Below, piece after piece: positions 16,907-24,560 of a DNA stretch of 64,000 nt. Under the pieces are notes generated by a model that saw nothing but the letters and a program-made list of their open reading frames with translations, was not told the DNA's origin and did not search any database. Origin of the DNA: Bacteroidota bacterium (GTDB taxonomy: Bacteria > Bacteroidota > Ignavibacteria > Kryptoniales > JAKASW01). Positions within the stretch are counted from its first letter, which is position 1. Every line of letters begins with the position of its first letter. Where the stretch lies: NCBI GenBank assembly GCA_023381615.1, contig JAMCQL010000067.1, positions 62,001-126,000 of the forward strand. Reading direction: 5' to 3'. Made by a program: the position numbers and the translations under genes.

Positions 16907-17036
16907 AGCCAACACAGCGTGCACTTGACGGGTGGGATTCTGCGGCATTTTCGAACTTTATCTACACTCGAACAGAATCCTGCTCTTGGAGTTTTGTCTA
17001 CGCCCGCCCACCCGCAAGTAACGCAAGCCGTTGGGT
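16907..17036 (+). other. attC site 6 (130 bp)
   Basis: R'' AGCCAAC at 16907-16913, R' GTTGGGT at 17030-17036. The arms ACAGCGTGCACTTGACGGGT / CGCCCACCCGCAAGTAACGC and the AGAATCCTGCT loop resemble site 5, so both cassettes probably come from related arrays. Confidence 0.85.
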
Positions 17037-17100
17037 AGCTTCGCTCGCTCATTACTGCCAATATCATAACGTATAAACTTTGTTCTCTTGAGAGGTCTAA

Positions 17101-17784
17101 ATGAATCGTCAAATCTTCCGTATCAGTGGCTTCAGTCTCCTAACTGGTGCCGTCGTTTTTGTTCTCCATATTGCCTTGCGATCTGTGATTACTGCTGGTT
17201 CAGATGCTACCACATTCGCAAGGGAAAGCTTGTGGTTGCTGATTAACGTGCTTGGCATAGTGGGCGCTGTACTGGTACTCCTAGGTTTGCCAGCAATGTA
17301 CGCTCGGACATCCGCTCTCTTCGGCATGTCTGGTTTTATTGGAATGGCCTTGCTTGCTATAGCATGGATGTTTGTCGGGCTGTTTCTTAGCCTGTACAGC
17401 GTTCTTATCTTGCCATGGCTGGCTGACAGGGCACCTTCGCTTATTGTCGCCTCTGAGCCCCTTCCTGTTGCATTCGTAATTGCCTTTGCAATTGGGTTGG
17501 TTGCATGGCTGGCTGGAAGCGTACTGCTTGCGGTTCCCTTCCTCCGAAAACGGGTACCGCCCACATGGGTTGGTTATACACTGGTTGCCTCTGGAGTCTG
17601 GATGGTTATTGGAAATTTATTCATTGCTCCCAGTGGTCCAGCTTCTAGCCTGGCTGTCAACCTGCTTTCAAATTTAGGCCCCGTGTTATTGCTAATCGGC
17701 ATTGCCTATCTCGGTTACCGCATGTTTTCAGAGCATTACCCTACCGTTGTCAAAGACGACAGCTTGACAAAGCAGTGGGATTGA
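17101..17784 (+). CDS. Multi-pass membrane protein, unknown function
   Basis: 227 aa with about six transmembrane segments (near residues 10-30, 45-65, 75-100, 120-145, 155-175, 185-205). No recognised motif. ATG 17101 follows TTGAGAGG. No attC lies between this gene and the methyltransferase-like gene 90 bp downstream, so they seem to form one two-gene cassette. Confidence 0.65.
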   Translation: MNRQIFRISGFSLLTGAVVFVLHIALRSVITAGSDATTFARESLWLLINVLGIVGAVLVLLGLPAMYARTSALFGMSGFIGMALLAIAWMFVGLFLSLYSVLILPWLADRAPSLIVASEPLPVAFVIAFAIGLVAWLAGSVLLAVPFLRKRVPPTWVGYTLVASGVWMVIGNLFIAPSGPASSLAVNLLSNLGPVLLLIGIAYLGYRMFSEHYPTVVKDDSLTKQWD

Positions 17785-17874
17785 CTATTGCTTGAAACAT
17801 CCACAGCTCATTGAGAGTGTTTTGGATGCCTATTCTCAAATCAAGAACACAAATCGCTCACGGATAAGCACAAG

Positions 17875-18360
17875 ATGAACACTGATTCCGCACATAGAAG
17901 TGGCTGGGAGATTGCAGAAGTCGTTTTTGGTATCCCATTTCTCTTAGCCATCGCTCTCCAGCTTGTGGTCCCATTTCCATTATCGCAAGGAATCCTTCGA
18001 CAAGCCCTCATTCCTATAGGTATCTCTCTTGTCGTCATCGGCATCGGGTTTATCGTTTCGGCGCGGCGTGAGCTTGCTCATCATGGTCAACCGACCGACG
18101 CTGGTCAGCCGACAAGTAAGGTGGTCAAGACGGGTATCTTCTCGATTTCGAGGAATCCGCTCTATCTGGGGGGCGTCATGGTAGTTCTGGGTATTGCCCT
18201 GATGCTGAACATGCTCTGGGCATTAGTCACGCTTTTGATTTCGATTATGATCTGTCACTACGTCCTAATCATTCCTGAGGAGACATATCTGGCAGCCAAG
18301 TTTGGCAAAGAGTATGAAGAATACAGGTCTTCTGTTCATAGGTGGCTGGGTCGCAAATGA
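17875..18360 (+). CDS. Isoprenylcysteine carboxyl methyltransferase (ICMT) family protein
   Basis: 161 aa with four to five hydrophobic helices and the family C-terminal half: SISRNPLYLGGVMVVLG, then HYVLIIPEETYLAAKFGKEY ending YEEYRSSVHRWLG, the SAM-binding region of ICMT/PEMT-like enzymes. Bacterial substrates are generally unknown. It probably belongs to the same cassette as the preceding membrane protein. Confidence 0.8.
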   Translation: MNTDSAHRSGWEIAEVVFGIPFLLAIALQLVVPFPLSQGILRQALIPIGISLVVIGIGFIVSARRELAHHGQPTDAGQPTSKVVKTGIFSISRNPLYLGGVMVVLGIALMLNMLWALVTLLISIMICHYVLIIPEETYLAAKFGKEYEEYRSSVHRWLGRK

Positions 18361-18392
18361 CCTGCAAAATCCTGCACCGATGCAGAAACGCC

Positions 18393-18459
18393 GCCCAACA
18401 ACGGCATCCAGCGGACGGCTTCGCTCCGCTGCGCCGCCGCTCATGCCGAGTCGTTAGCC
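18393..18459 (+). other. attC site 7 (67 bp)
   Basis: R'' GCCCAAC at 18393-18399, R' GTTAGCC at 18453-18459. The arms AACGGCATCCAGCGG / CCGCCGCTCATGCCG are complementary, with a GGCTTCGCTCC loop. Confidence 0.9.
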
Positions 18460-18553
18460 AGTTTGCCATACATACTGATAAAATTAGAAAGGATTAAAAC
18501 CACATTTACAAAATTTTTTTGCTATCTTATAGAGAGAAGTTATAAAACATTCT

Positions 18554-19027
18554 ATGAAACAATCAGTTTATATTGAAACAACAATTGTAAGTTACCTTGC
18601 TGCACGAACAAGTAGAGATTTAATTGTAGCTGGTCATCAGCAAATAACTTCAGAATGGTGGGAAAAGGTATCGCCGAAATTTCGATGCTATGTTTCAGAA
18701 GTTGTAATTGAAGAAAGTGAAAAAGGAGATATTGAAACTTCTAAAAAACGACTTGATTTAATAGCTGGTTTTCCGGTTCTTGCGGTAAATGATGAAATAA
18801 AGAAGTTAGCTTCGATATTTTTTGAACAACTAAAAATATCAGAGAAATCAAGATTAGATTCAGTTCATCTTGCAACAGCCTGTTGGTATCAGATGGATTA
18901 TTTACTCAGTTGGAATTGCAAACATATAGTAAGCGCGGTGGTGAGGAAATTATTAAATGAAATGGCTAAAGAGTTAAAGATACAAATACCAGTAATATGT
19001 ACACCAGAAGAATTAATGGAGATATAA
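18554..19027 (+). CDS. PIN-domain toxin (VapC-like ribonuclease)
   Basis: 157 aa. Acidic PIN residues can be placed at YIETTIVSYL (variant first motif), VVIEESEKGD, and RLDSVHLATA followed by LLSWNCKHI. VapC-type toxins cut tRNA or rRNA. A 59-aa highly charged ORF follows 1 bp after the stop and is the likely antitoxin. AT-rich, unlike the core genome. Confidence 0.8.
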   Translation: MKQSVYIETTIVSYLAARTSRDLIVAGHQQITSEWWEKVSPKFRCYVSEVVIEESEKGDIETSKKRLDLIAGFPVLAVNDEIKKLASIFFEQLKISEKSRLDSVHLATACWYQMDYLLSWNCKHIVSAVVRKLLNEMAKELKIQIPVICTPEELMEI

Positions 19028-19028
19028 T

Positions 19029-19208
19029 ATGTGGACAGACCCAATCGTAGAAGAAGTAAGAAAACATCGTCGTGAAATAGAGAAAGAATGCGACAACGAT
19101 TTCGATAAGCTATTTAAAAGAATAAAGAAACGTGAAGCGCAAATTAAAAATCGTCTTGTAACAAAACCATTAAAAGAATCACGAGAGAGAACGAAAGTAA
19201 CTGCCTAA
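19029..19208 (+). CDS. Small charged protein, likely antitoxin of the PIN toxin
   Basis: 59 aa from ATG 19029, immediately after the PIN gene: MWTDPIVEEVRKHRREIEKE then Lys/Arg/Glu-rich helix. Short proteins with this opening commonly accompany PIN-domain genes. The toxin-first order is unusual but known. The stop codon is inside the R'' box of attC8. Confidence 0.7.
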   Translation: MWTDPIVEEVRKHRREIEKECDNDFDKLFKRIKKREAQIKNRLVTKPLKESRERTKVTA

Positions 19209-19421
19209 CCAGCTTTTCCACCCGACCGCGTTTTTATTGCGGCAGTATTAATATCTTCGGGTTTGGTGGTAAAGGTAAGCATTGTTGTTCGGCTTAGTTC
19301 TATTAAATAAAATTATTTCAGCCGGAGGCTGATGAGCCTAGGCTCAAAAAATTATTGGCAGTGGCTTTTCAGTTCGGCATCGCCGTTCTGGGCGGACGGG
19401 TGAAAAGCCACGCCGTTAGGC
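19203..19421 (+). other. attC site 8 (219 bp, with an inserted palindrome)
   Basis: R'' GCCTAAC at 19203-19209, R' GTTAGGC at 19415-19421. The sequence is closely related to site 13 (CCCGACCGCGTTTT...; GGGCGGACGGGTGAAAAGCC...) but is about 29 bp longer, because a palindromic repeat occupies 19319-19347. The end of the PIN/antitoxin cassette. Confidence 0.8.
19319..19347. repeat. Short palindromic repeat inserted in attC 8
   Basis: CAGCCGGAGGCTGATGAGCC continuing TAGGCTCAA is absent at the equivalent place in attC 13. It matches the two ends of the 45-bp repeat found at 24611-24655 and 42281-42325, lacking the central 17 bp. This gives direct evidence that the repeat family can insert. Confidence 0.7.
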
Positions 19422-19442
19422 TATAAATATAAGGAAATAAAT

Positions 19443-19712
19443 ATGCCAACAATATCTATGTTTTTTGGAATAGTTGTATCGCTCTATTTTATTGATAACA
19501 GAAAACATAAGCATCCACATATCCATGTAAAATATCAGGATGACGAAGCTGTGATTTCAATCCCTGATGGTAAACTCCTTGATGGAGAATTACCTACAGC
19601 CAAAATGCGTTTGGTTTTAGCATGGATTGAAATTCATAAAGATGAACTTATGGCTGACTGGGATTTAGCTATTAGCGGACAGCAGCCGTTTAAGATTGAT
19701 CCATTGAGGTAA
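19443..19712 (+). CDS. DUF4160 family protein
   Basis: 89 aa. MPTISMFFGIVVSLYF, HKHPHIHVKYQDDEAVISI and a C-terminal helix with WIEIHKDELMADWD are diagnostic of DUF4160. It precedes a DUF2442 gene by 3 bp, a very common pair thought to act as a toxin-antitoxin-like module; the biochemical role is not established. Confidence 0.85.
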   Translation: MPTISMFFGIVVSLYFIDNRKHKHPHIHVKYQDDEAVISIPDGKLLDGELPTAKMRLVLAWIEIHKDELMADWDLAISGQQPFKIDPLR

Positions 19713-19715
19713 ACT

Positions 19716-20009
19716 ATGAATCCAAGAGTGAAAGCAGTAAAGGCAAAAGATAACTATAAACTGGAGATAATCTTTTCCAGTGGTGAAGTCGGCATATACG
19801 ATTGCAGTCCTTTGCTTAATTTCGGTGTATTCAGTGAGTTAAAAGACAAAGTTTATTTTCAGCAAGTAAGGGTGTCATATGGAACTGTAGTATGGCCACA
19901 TGAGCAGGACATATGTCCTGATACCTTATATTTAGATTCTATCAAAATAAAAAAAATGCCTAACAAGTCGCTCCAGCGGACTGGCACAAAAAGCCGTGCC
20001 AGCCGCTGA
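19716..20009 (+). CDS. DUF2442 family protein
   Basis: 97 aa. VKAVKAKDNYKLEIIFSSGE and the WPHEQDICPDTLYLDS segment are DUF2442 features. The last about 18 residues (NKSLQRTGTKSRASR) are translated from attC9, so the native C-terminus has been replaced by cassette-junction sequence. Partner of the upstream DUF4160 gene. Confidence 0.85.
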   Translation: MNPRVKAVKAKDNYKLEIIFSSGEVGIYDCSPLLNFGVFSELKDKVYFQQVRVSYGTVVWPHEQDICPDTLYLDSIKIKKMPNKSLQRTGTKSRASR

Positions 20010-20024
20010 GCTTGGACGTTCGAT
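19958..20024 (+). other. attC site 9 (67 bp)
   Basis: R'' GCCTAAC at 19958-19964, R' GTTCGAT at 20018-20024 (one base off GTTRRRY). Arms AAGTCGCTCCAGCGG / CCGCTGAGCTTGGAC, with a TGGCACAAAAAGCCGTGCCA hairpin. The DUF2442 stop codon lies inside. Confidence 0.85.
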
Positions 20025-20110
20025 GCACCCCCGCCGCGGCAACATGAGCAGTAGCGAACCGCAGTTACGCTTCCGCGCGACCGGCATGGCGATTTGAACG
20101 GAGACCACCC

Positions 20111-21280
20111 GTGTTCCTCTGGTTAGCGATAGGGCTGGGGGTGTTGTGCCTGGCGCTGTGGACTGCGCAGCGTATCGTCTTCCCGGTCTTCGATTTCCCG
20201 GCTCCTGCTGGCCCGTTCGCAATCGGGACGGTCACCTATCACTGGGTCGACACGACGCGTCGCGAGGCATTCGTGTCTGATTCGCCCGGACGTCGAGAGT
20301 TGATGGTCCAGATCTGGTACCCGGCCGAGACCGATGAATCGGCACCGCGCACGACCTATGTCGACGATCCCTCGCTGCTGCTGCCGTTGGCCCACCTGCT
20401 ACATCTGCCCGGATTCGTGTTCCGGCACCTCAAGCGCATTCACACGAACGCGGTCGAGGCCGCCCCTGTTGCGGCTGGCCAACCGGCCTTCCCTTTGATC
20501 ATCTGCTCGCACGGTCGTGGGGGCTACCGGCAAGAGGACACGTGGCTGGTCGAGGAACTCGTCTCTCAGGGCTACATCGTGGCAGCCATCGACCATCCAT
20601 ATGCAGCGAGTGGCGTTCGCTTCCCCGATGGCCGGCGTGTGATGTACGATGCGCGAATGAACGAGCGAGGTTTCGTCGACAGCAAGATCTCGTTTCTCGC
20701 CCAGGATGTGAGTTTCACGCTCAATCAGCTGGAATCGATCAACCGGTCGGACACGCACGATCTTCTGACAGGACACGTCGACACGGGTCACACGGCCGTC
20801 CTCGGTCTTTCACTCGGGGGGATGGTAGGCGTGCAGGCAGCTGTTTGCGACGAAGGCATCAAGGCTTGTCTGGTGATGGACGTGCGGGTGCCTGAAGAGG
20901 TGCTCCGTAATGGACTGCGGCAACCGGCGATGTTCCTCATGCGCGATCCGGAAACAATGCGACTCGAAGGCTGGGCTGAGGCGGATGTCGGCGAGACGTT
21001 GACGACCATGCGCGCAGCATTCCACACCTTGCCGGGGACCGGCTATTTCGTGCAGGCAGAGGGGATGTTCCACCAGGACTTCTCCGACGCCCCCCTCCTC
21101 TCCCCGCTCACTTCCTGGCTGGGTGTCACCGGTCCGATCGATGCGCAGCGGGCGCACAGCATCACCAGTGCCTACTCGTTAGCGTTCTTCAACCGGCACC
21201 TGAAGGGCCGACCGGAGGTGCTACTCGATGGCCCGGTAGAAAAATATCCTGAAGTGCTCTTGGAAACGCGACGCCCTTAA
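20111..21280 (+). CDS. PAF-acetylhydrolase-like alpha/beta hydrolase
   Basis: 389 aa, GTG start. N-terminal membrane helix (residues 1-20), then a platelet-activating-factor acetylhydrolase/dienelactone-hydrolase-like fold: oxyanion region FPLIICSHGRGG, nucleophile elbow VLGLSLGGMVG (Ser) and late His in GMFHQDFSD. Probable esterase or lipase of unknown substrate. Much more GC-rich than its neighbours, pointing to a donor outside this lineage. Confidence 0.8.
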   Translation: MFLWLAIGLGVLCLALWTAQRIVFPVFDFPAPAGPFAIGTVTYHWVDTTRREAFVSDSPGRRELMVQIWYPAETDESAPRTTYVDDPSLLLPLAHLLHLPGFVFRHLKRIHTNAVEAAPVAAGQPAFPLIICSHGRGGYRQEDTWLVEELVSQGYIVAAIDHPYAASGVRFPDGRRVMYDARMNERGFVDSKISFLAQDVSFTLNQLESINRSDTHDLLTGHVDTGHTAVLGLSLGGMVGVQAAVCDEGIKACLVMDVRVPEEVLRNGLRQPAMFLMRDPETMRLEGWAEADVGETLTTMRAAFHTLPGTGYFVQAEGMFHQDFSDAPLLSPLTSWLGVTGPIDAQRAHSITSAYSLAFFNRHLKGRPEVLLDGPVEKYPEVLLETRRP

Positions 21281-21294
21281 TCCGCTGTATCCAT

Positions 21295-21492
21295 GTGCTC
21301 TTTAGAGAACAGCTGGATGCATACACCTGCGCGGTCGATTCTACGGGGTATAAGAAAACAGCTTCGAAAGTAGAAAAAGTAATTTGTGAGTTGTACGTAT
21401 ACTCACCAGGTGACAACAAAGTCTTTAGTGTAAATAGCCTAACCCAATTGTTGGTAGAATTTGAACATATTGCCACAATTCAGTTGTACTGA
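21295..21492 (+). CDS. Uncertain 65-aa ORF
   Basis: GTG-started frame filling the space between the hydrolase and attC10, with a different base composition from the hydrolase. No motif and no good ribosome-binding site. It may be the remnant of a cassette gene whose own attC has been lost, or chance. Confidence 0.25.
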   Translation: MLFREQLDAYTCAVDSTGYKKTASKVEKVICELYVYSPGDNKVFSVNSLTQLLVEFEHIATIQLY

Positions 21493-21505
21493 AAAGGAAA
21501 GAACC

Positions 21506-21571
21506 GTCCAACAACGAGTTCGAGCGCGACAAATGGGACAAGCCAATTTGAGGCTCAACTCATCGTTAGCC
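21506..21571 (+). other. attC site 10 (66 bp)
   Basis: R'' GTCCAAC at 21506-21512, R' GTTAGCC at 21565-21571. Arms AACGAGTTCGAGC / GAGGCTCAACTCATCGTT, with a short GACAAATGGGACAAGCC centre. Confidence 0.85.
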
Positions 21572-21657
21572 TTTTCATAAAAAAGGTGTTGAAAGTTTCT
21601 ATGGATATGAATACATTAGAATGCAAAGGAACGATAAACATTCAAGGAGGTTATTGT

Positions 21658-21900
21658 ATGTCCAAAACCATTACACTTCGATTGAGCGACGAAAACTATA
21701 ATGTATTTAGAAAACTAGCAGATAGAGATAACAGACCAATTTCTAATTTTATCGAAACCGCCGTTAAACGATTTATTGAACACAATATTTATGTCGATGA
21801 ATTCGAAATGGAGGAAATACGAAATAACACGGAGCTTAATAAGAGTCTGAAACGTGGTTTAGCTGATATGAAATTAAGAAAAGGGCGGTTGGTTGAATAA
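21658..21900 (+). CDS. RHH/DUF-type antitoxin of a RelE-family module
   Basis: 80 aa from ATG 21658, chosen because AAGGAGG lies 8 bp upstream; the frame is open further back but unsupported. MSKTITLRLSDENYNVFRKL and ISNFIETAVKRFIEH match a ribbon-helix-helix antitoxin with an acidic tail. It overlaps the toxin gene by 8 bp and should repress its own operon. Confidence 0.8.
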   Translation: MSKTITLRLSDENYNVFRKLADRDNRPISNFIETAVKRFIEHNIYVDEFEMEEIRNNTELNKSLKRGLADMKLRKGRLVE

Positions 21901-22171
21901 TTACAAAATCTTTGAGACTGATGAGTTTCTAAAGAAAATCGAGAAAATCTCCAATCGAGAAAAATCTTTCATTAAGAAAAAACTTCTCCAGTATATTTAC
22001 CCCCAATTAAAAGACGAACCACATTACGGAAACAATATTAAGAAGTTGGTTGACTACAAACCAGAGACTTGGCGGTACAGAATTGGGAAATATAGGTTGT
22101 TTTATGTAATCGCAGAGACTGAAAAAACAATATTCATTTTATCAATTGATTTGAGAAAAGATGCTTATTAA
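21893..22171 (+). CDS. RelE/ParE family toxin
   Basis: 92 aa, TTG start overlapping the antitoxin stop. FETDEFLKKIEKI, then ETWRYRIGKYRLFYVIAETE and FILSIDLRKDAY form the RelE fold with the usual basic surface (R-Y-R-I-G-K-Y-R). Likely a ribosome-dependent mRNA endonuclease. The stop overlaps attC11. Confidence 0.85.
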   Translation: MNNYKIFETDEFLKKIEKISNREKSFIKKKLLQYIYPQLKDEPHYGNNIKKLVDYKPETWRYRIGKYRLFYVIAETEKTIFILSIDLRKDAY

Positions 22172-22310
22172 ACCCAAATCGGTCATTAGAATTTCCGGAA
22201 ACAAAAGATAGCACACAGATGACGCTGATGATACAGGTCCCCACAGATGAGATCAAATGAAATAAATTAATCTATGTGCCATTTTTTCCAATGACAATTT
22301 TGGGTTGAAT
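22167..22310 (+). other. attC site 11 (144 bp, diverged)
   Basis: R''-like ATTAAAC at 22167-22173 and R' GTTGAAT at 22304-22310. The arms AACCCAAATCGGTCATT / AATGACAATTTTGGGTT are complementary, giving a long folded site. R'' has one mismatch, so confidence is lower than for other sites. Confidence 0.6.
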
Positions 22311-22345
22311 ATTATAGCGATGAAGTTGAAAAGAAAATCCTTTCA

Positions 22346-22618
22346 TTGCCTAATGGTCTCTTAGCGCGTTATTTAAGGCTAACAGATTTAATGCTTGAGT
22401 TCGGTTCTAATTTAGGTATGCCTCATACTCGATTTCTTGGAGAGGGTTTAATAGAACTTAGAATTAAAAGCAAGGAAGGAATCGCCCGAGTATTTTATTG
22501 TACGCTGGTTGGAAAAAAGATTGTAATGCTTCATTTATTTATTAAAAAGTCAAATAAAACTCCAAAGAAAGAAATACAAATTGCTAAGAATAGAATGAAA
22601 GAAGTGTTGGAAAAATGA
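22346..22618 (+). CDS. HigB-like (phage Gp49/RelE) toxin, start lost at the cassette junction
   Basis: 90 aa from TTG 22346. The in-frame upstream sequence VEYYSDEVEKKILS, starting at the attC11 R' box, is the normal beginning of this family. No start codon precedes it before a TGA at 22292, so the cassette boundary seems to have removed the native start. The rest (LPNGLLARYLRLTDLMLEFG, MPHTRFLGEGLIELRIK, ARVFYCTLVGKKIVMLHLF) is intact. It overlaps the HigA gene by 4 bp. Confidence 0.75.
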   Translation: MPNGLLARYLRLTDLMLEFGSNLGMPHTRFLGEGLIELRIKSKEGIARVFYCTLVGKKIVMLHLFIKKSNKTPKKEIQIAKNRMKEVLEK

Positions 22619-22901
22619 CACATAAAGACCTTAAGAACAAAGCACTAAAAAAATCATCAGTTCAAAAAGAATATGATAGACTTGAACCAGAATTTACTTT
22701 ATTAAGAAAAATGCTTAGAGCAAGAAACAAAGCTGGTCTTAGTCAAGCTCAAATAGCTGAAAGAATGGGGACAAAATCTCCATCAATTACAAGATTAGAA
22801 TCGTCTTTAACCAGTGGTAAGCATTCACCATCACTTGCAACAAAAAAAAATATTTAGAAGCATTAGACTGTCGTTTAGAAATAAAGATTATCCATAATTA
22901 A
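22615..22901 (+). pseudogene. HigA-like XRE antitoxin, frameshifted in an A9 tract
   Basis: As read, translation stops at 22857 (80 aa). The HTH (RNKAGLSQAQIAERMGTKSP, ITRLES) is complete, but after HSPSLAT the frame runs through nine A residues (22842-22850) into a stop. One frame over continues YLEALDCRLEIKIIHN to TAA at 22901, exactly as in HigA homologues. This is a sequencing or assembly error, a real mutation or slippage; the DNA-binding domain would survive in the short form. Confidence 0.75.
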
Positions 22902-22912
22902 CTACAAAAAAG

Positions 22913-23033
22913 GTATAACCAGCGGCTCAACCCGACAACGTAATATCCGTGGGCTAATTTATAATTTTGGGGTTTAGTGCTTTCGTTCGGCAGTCTTGTT
23001 ATGGGCTGCGGGTTAGCCGCAATGCCGTTAGAC
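22913..23033 (+). other. attC site 12 (121 bp), last of the first array
   Basis: R'' GTATAAC at 22913-22919, R' GTTAGAC at 23027-23033. The arms CAGCGGCTCAACCCGAC / GGGTTAGCCGCAATGCC match the family of sites 1 and 14. One base after R' the sequence switches to a panB 3' fragment. Confidence 0.85.
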
Positions 23034-23034
23034 C

Positions 23035-23199
23035 GACATGTTAGGACTGACGCATGATTTCAAACCGCGATTCGTACGCCATTATGCAAACGTTGGTGAA
23101 AAAATGCACCATGCGTTTGTCAGATATATTTCCGGCGTACGGGATCTCCGAGAAGATGTGAAAAGCGGCAAGTTCCCTTCAAAGGAAGAGAGCTGCTGA
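23035..23199 (+). pseudogene. panB 3'-end fragment, copy 2
   Basis: Encodes [19 protein letters not shown] and on to [10 protein letters not shown] followed by TGA, the last 54 residues of a PanB. The first 44 bp nearly equal the resident gene (10707-10750), then it diverges and has a longer loop (SGVRDLREDVK). It therefore derives from a different panB allele and not from a recent local duplication. It marks the right end of the first cassette array. Confidence 0.85.
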
Positions 23200-23461
23200 G
23201 AAAAAATCAATTGGCAGTTGGCAAGCAGCCTATGAATACCTTTTCTTAATTTTGTGAATCGGCAGTTACAGCCTCACACAACCGATTTTTTATTTGACAA
23301 TTTCAAATTTCTGAGTCAACTTATTCTGTAAACAGAGACTTTCTATTTATTTAGTAGAGATCGAACCAAAGTTTTATTGTGATTATTTAGTTGTAATTAA
23401 CGCCGGTTAGCGGAACCGGCTTTATGCCATTTATCATGATTTTAAATAGAAGGTTGACTAT
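23200..23461. promoter_or_regulatory. Leader region of the sigma54 activator gene
   Basis: AT-rich, no gene. It contains a TTGACA box (23296-23301) and a hairpin GCCGGTTAGCGGAACCGGC about 40 bp before the start codon. The hairpin may be an attenuator or operator. No sigma54-type site is seen here. Confidence 0.3.
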
Positions 23462-24442
23462 ATGGTTGTAACTCAAGCAATTACGTTAATAACCCAAAAC
23501 CAAAAGATGCGGCAAATCATATCCCAGATAGATAAGATTGTCGAATCGGACGGTTCAATACTTCTCATCGGAGAAACGGGGGTTGGCAAGGAATTATTCG
23601 CCGAATACATCCATCGCTCGAGTCTTAGGAGCGATCAGCCTTTTGTCAAGGTCGGTCTGTCTGCTTTGCCGACGGATCTTCTGGCAAGTGAACTCTTCGG
23701 TCATGAAAAAGGCGCCTTCACCGGAGCCTCAAACGGCAAGAAAGGATTATTTGAGCTTGCTGACCGGGGAAGTATTTTCTTGGATGACATAGATGATTTT
23801 CCTTATGATCTCCAATCGAAACTTCTCCGCGTGCTCGAGTCGCGGGAGATAATGCACGTCGGCGGAGAGACTTCGATACCGATTGACGTCAGACTAATCA
23901 CGGCATGCAAAATCGACTTGAAGGAATTAGTTAACCGTGGACTTTTCCGGTCCGACTTGTACTACAGAATAAATGTTATCCCGATTCACATACCGCCTCT
24001 GCGTGAGAGGCGCGACGACATTCCTTTGCTTGTGAATTATTATCTTGAACGCTATTCACCGAGCAAGAAAATTTCCATTTCAGATAAAGCCCTGCGGATT
24101 TTAGTGAATTATGGTTGGCCTGGTAACGTCAGAGAATTAAGAAACATTGTTCAGCGCCTTGCTCTGTTTTCAGGTGAGGTTATTGAAGCGGACGATCTTC
24201 CTCCTGAGATTCTGGAAGATGATTTGGCCGCCCAAGTACTAAAATCATGTAAGTCATGCCTTACTAACGAAAACATGCCGCTCGAGCAAATTGTATCATG
24301 CCTCGAATCAAATTTGCTTGTTCAGGCAATGGAACAGTCCGGCGGAAATAAATCTCGGGCGGCAAAGATTCTTCAAATCAACCTTTCAACTTTCAGAGAT
24401 AAACTAAAAAAATATAACATAGAAAAGCAGGACGGCAAATAA
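23462..24442 (+). CDS. Sigma54-dependent transcriptional activator without receiver domain
   Basis: 326 aa. AAA+ domain from about residue 10: Walker A GETGVGKELF, sigma54-contact loop GAFTGA, Walker B GSIFLDDIDD, R-fingers in LFRSDLYYRINV. A C-terminal Fis-type helix-turn-helix follows (NKSRAAKILQINLSTFRDKL). There is no N-terminal regulatory domain, so activity may be constitutive or controlled by a separate protein, as with PspF. Two sigma54-like promoters lie downstream, one directly before the hydrogenase operon, which is its likely target. Confidence 0.9.
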   Translation: MVVTQAITLITQNQKMRQIISQIDKIVESDGSILLIGETGVGKELFAEYIHRSSLRSDQPFVKVGLSALPTDLLASELFGHEKGAFTGASNGKKGLFELADRGSIFLDDIDDFPYDLQSKLLRVLESREIMHVGGETSIPIDVRLITACKIDLKELVNRGLFRSDLYYRINVIPIHIPPLRERRDDIPLLVNYYLERYSPSKKISISDKALRILVNYGWPGNVRELRNIVQRLALFSGEVIEADDLPPEILEDDLAAQVLKSCKSCLTNENMPLEQIVSCLESNLLVQAMEQSGGNKSRAAKILQINLSTFRDKLKKYNIEKQDGK

Positions 24443-24482
24443 TTCCGGTCGGACAAGACTAACGGTTCTCCGCAAGTGCTTG

Positions 24483-24494
24483 GCGGATTTTCGT
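24483..24494 (-). promoter_or_regulatory. Candidate activator-binding site (UAS) before gene at 24593
   Basis: GCGGATTTTCGT, one mismatch from the reverse complement of the tandem motif ACGGAAATCCGC at 25280 and 25301. It lies about 50 bp upstream of a sigma54-like promoter. Confidence 0.45.
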
Positions 24495-24544
24495 TAAAAT
24501 CCATCTCATTCCCTTTCATTTTTCATTGAGAATAATACAATTTC

Positions 24545-24560
24545 TTGGCACCAGACTTGT
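24545..24560 (+). promoter_or_regulatory. Sigma54-type -24/-12 promoter (weaker)
   Basis: TTGGCACCAGACTTGT: TTGGCAC, then TTGT at the -12 position, with GG-N10-GT in place of the ideal GG-N10-GC. It lies 32 bp before ATG 24593, so the upstream in-frame TTG start (24545) would be inside the promoter and is rejected. Confidence 0.55.
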
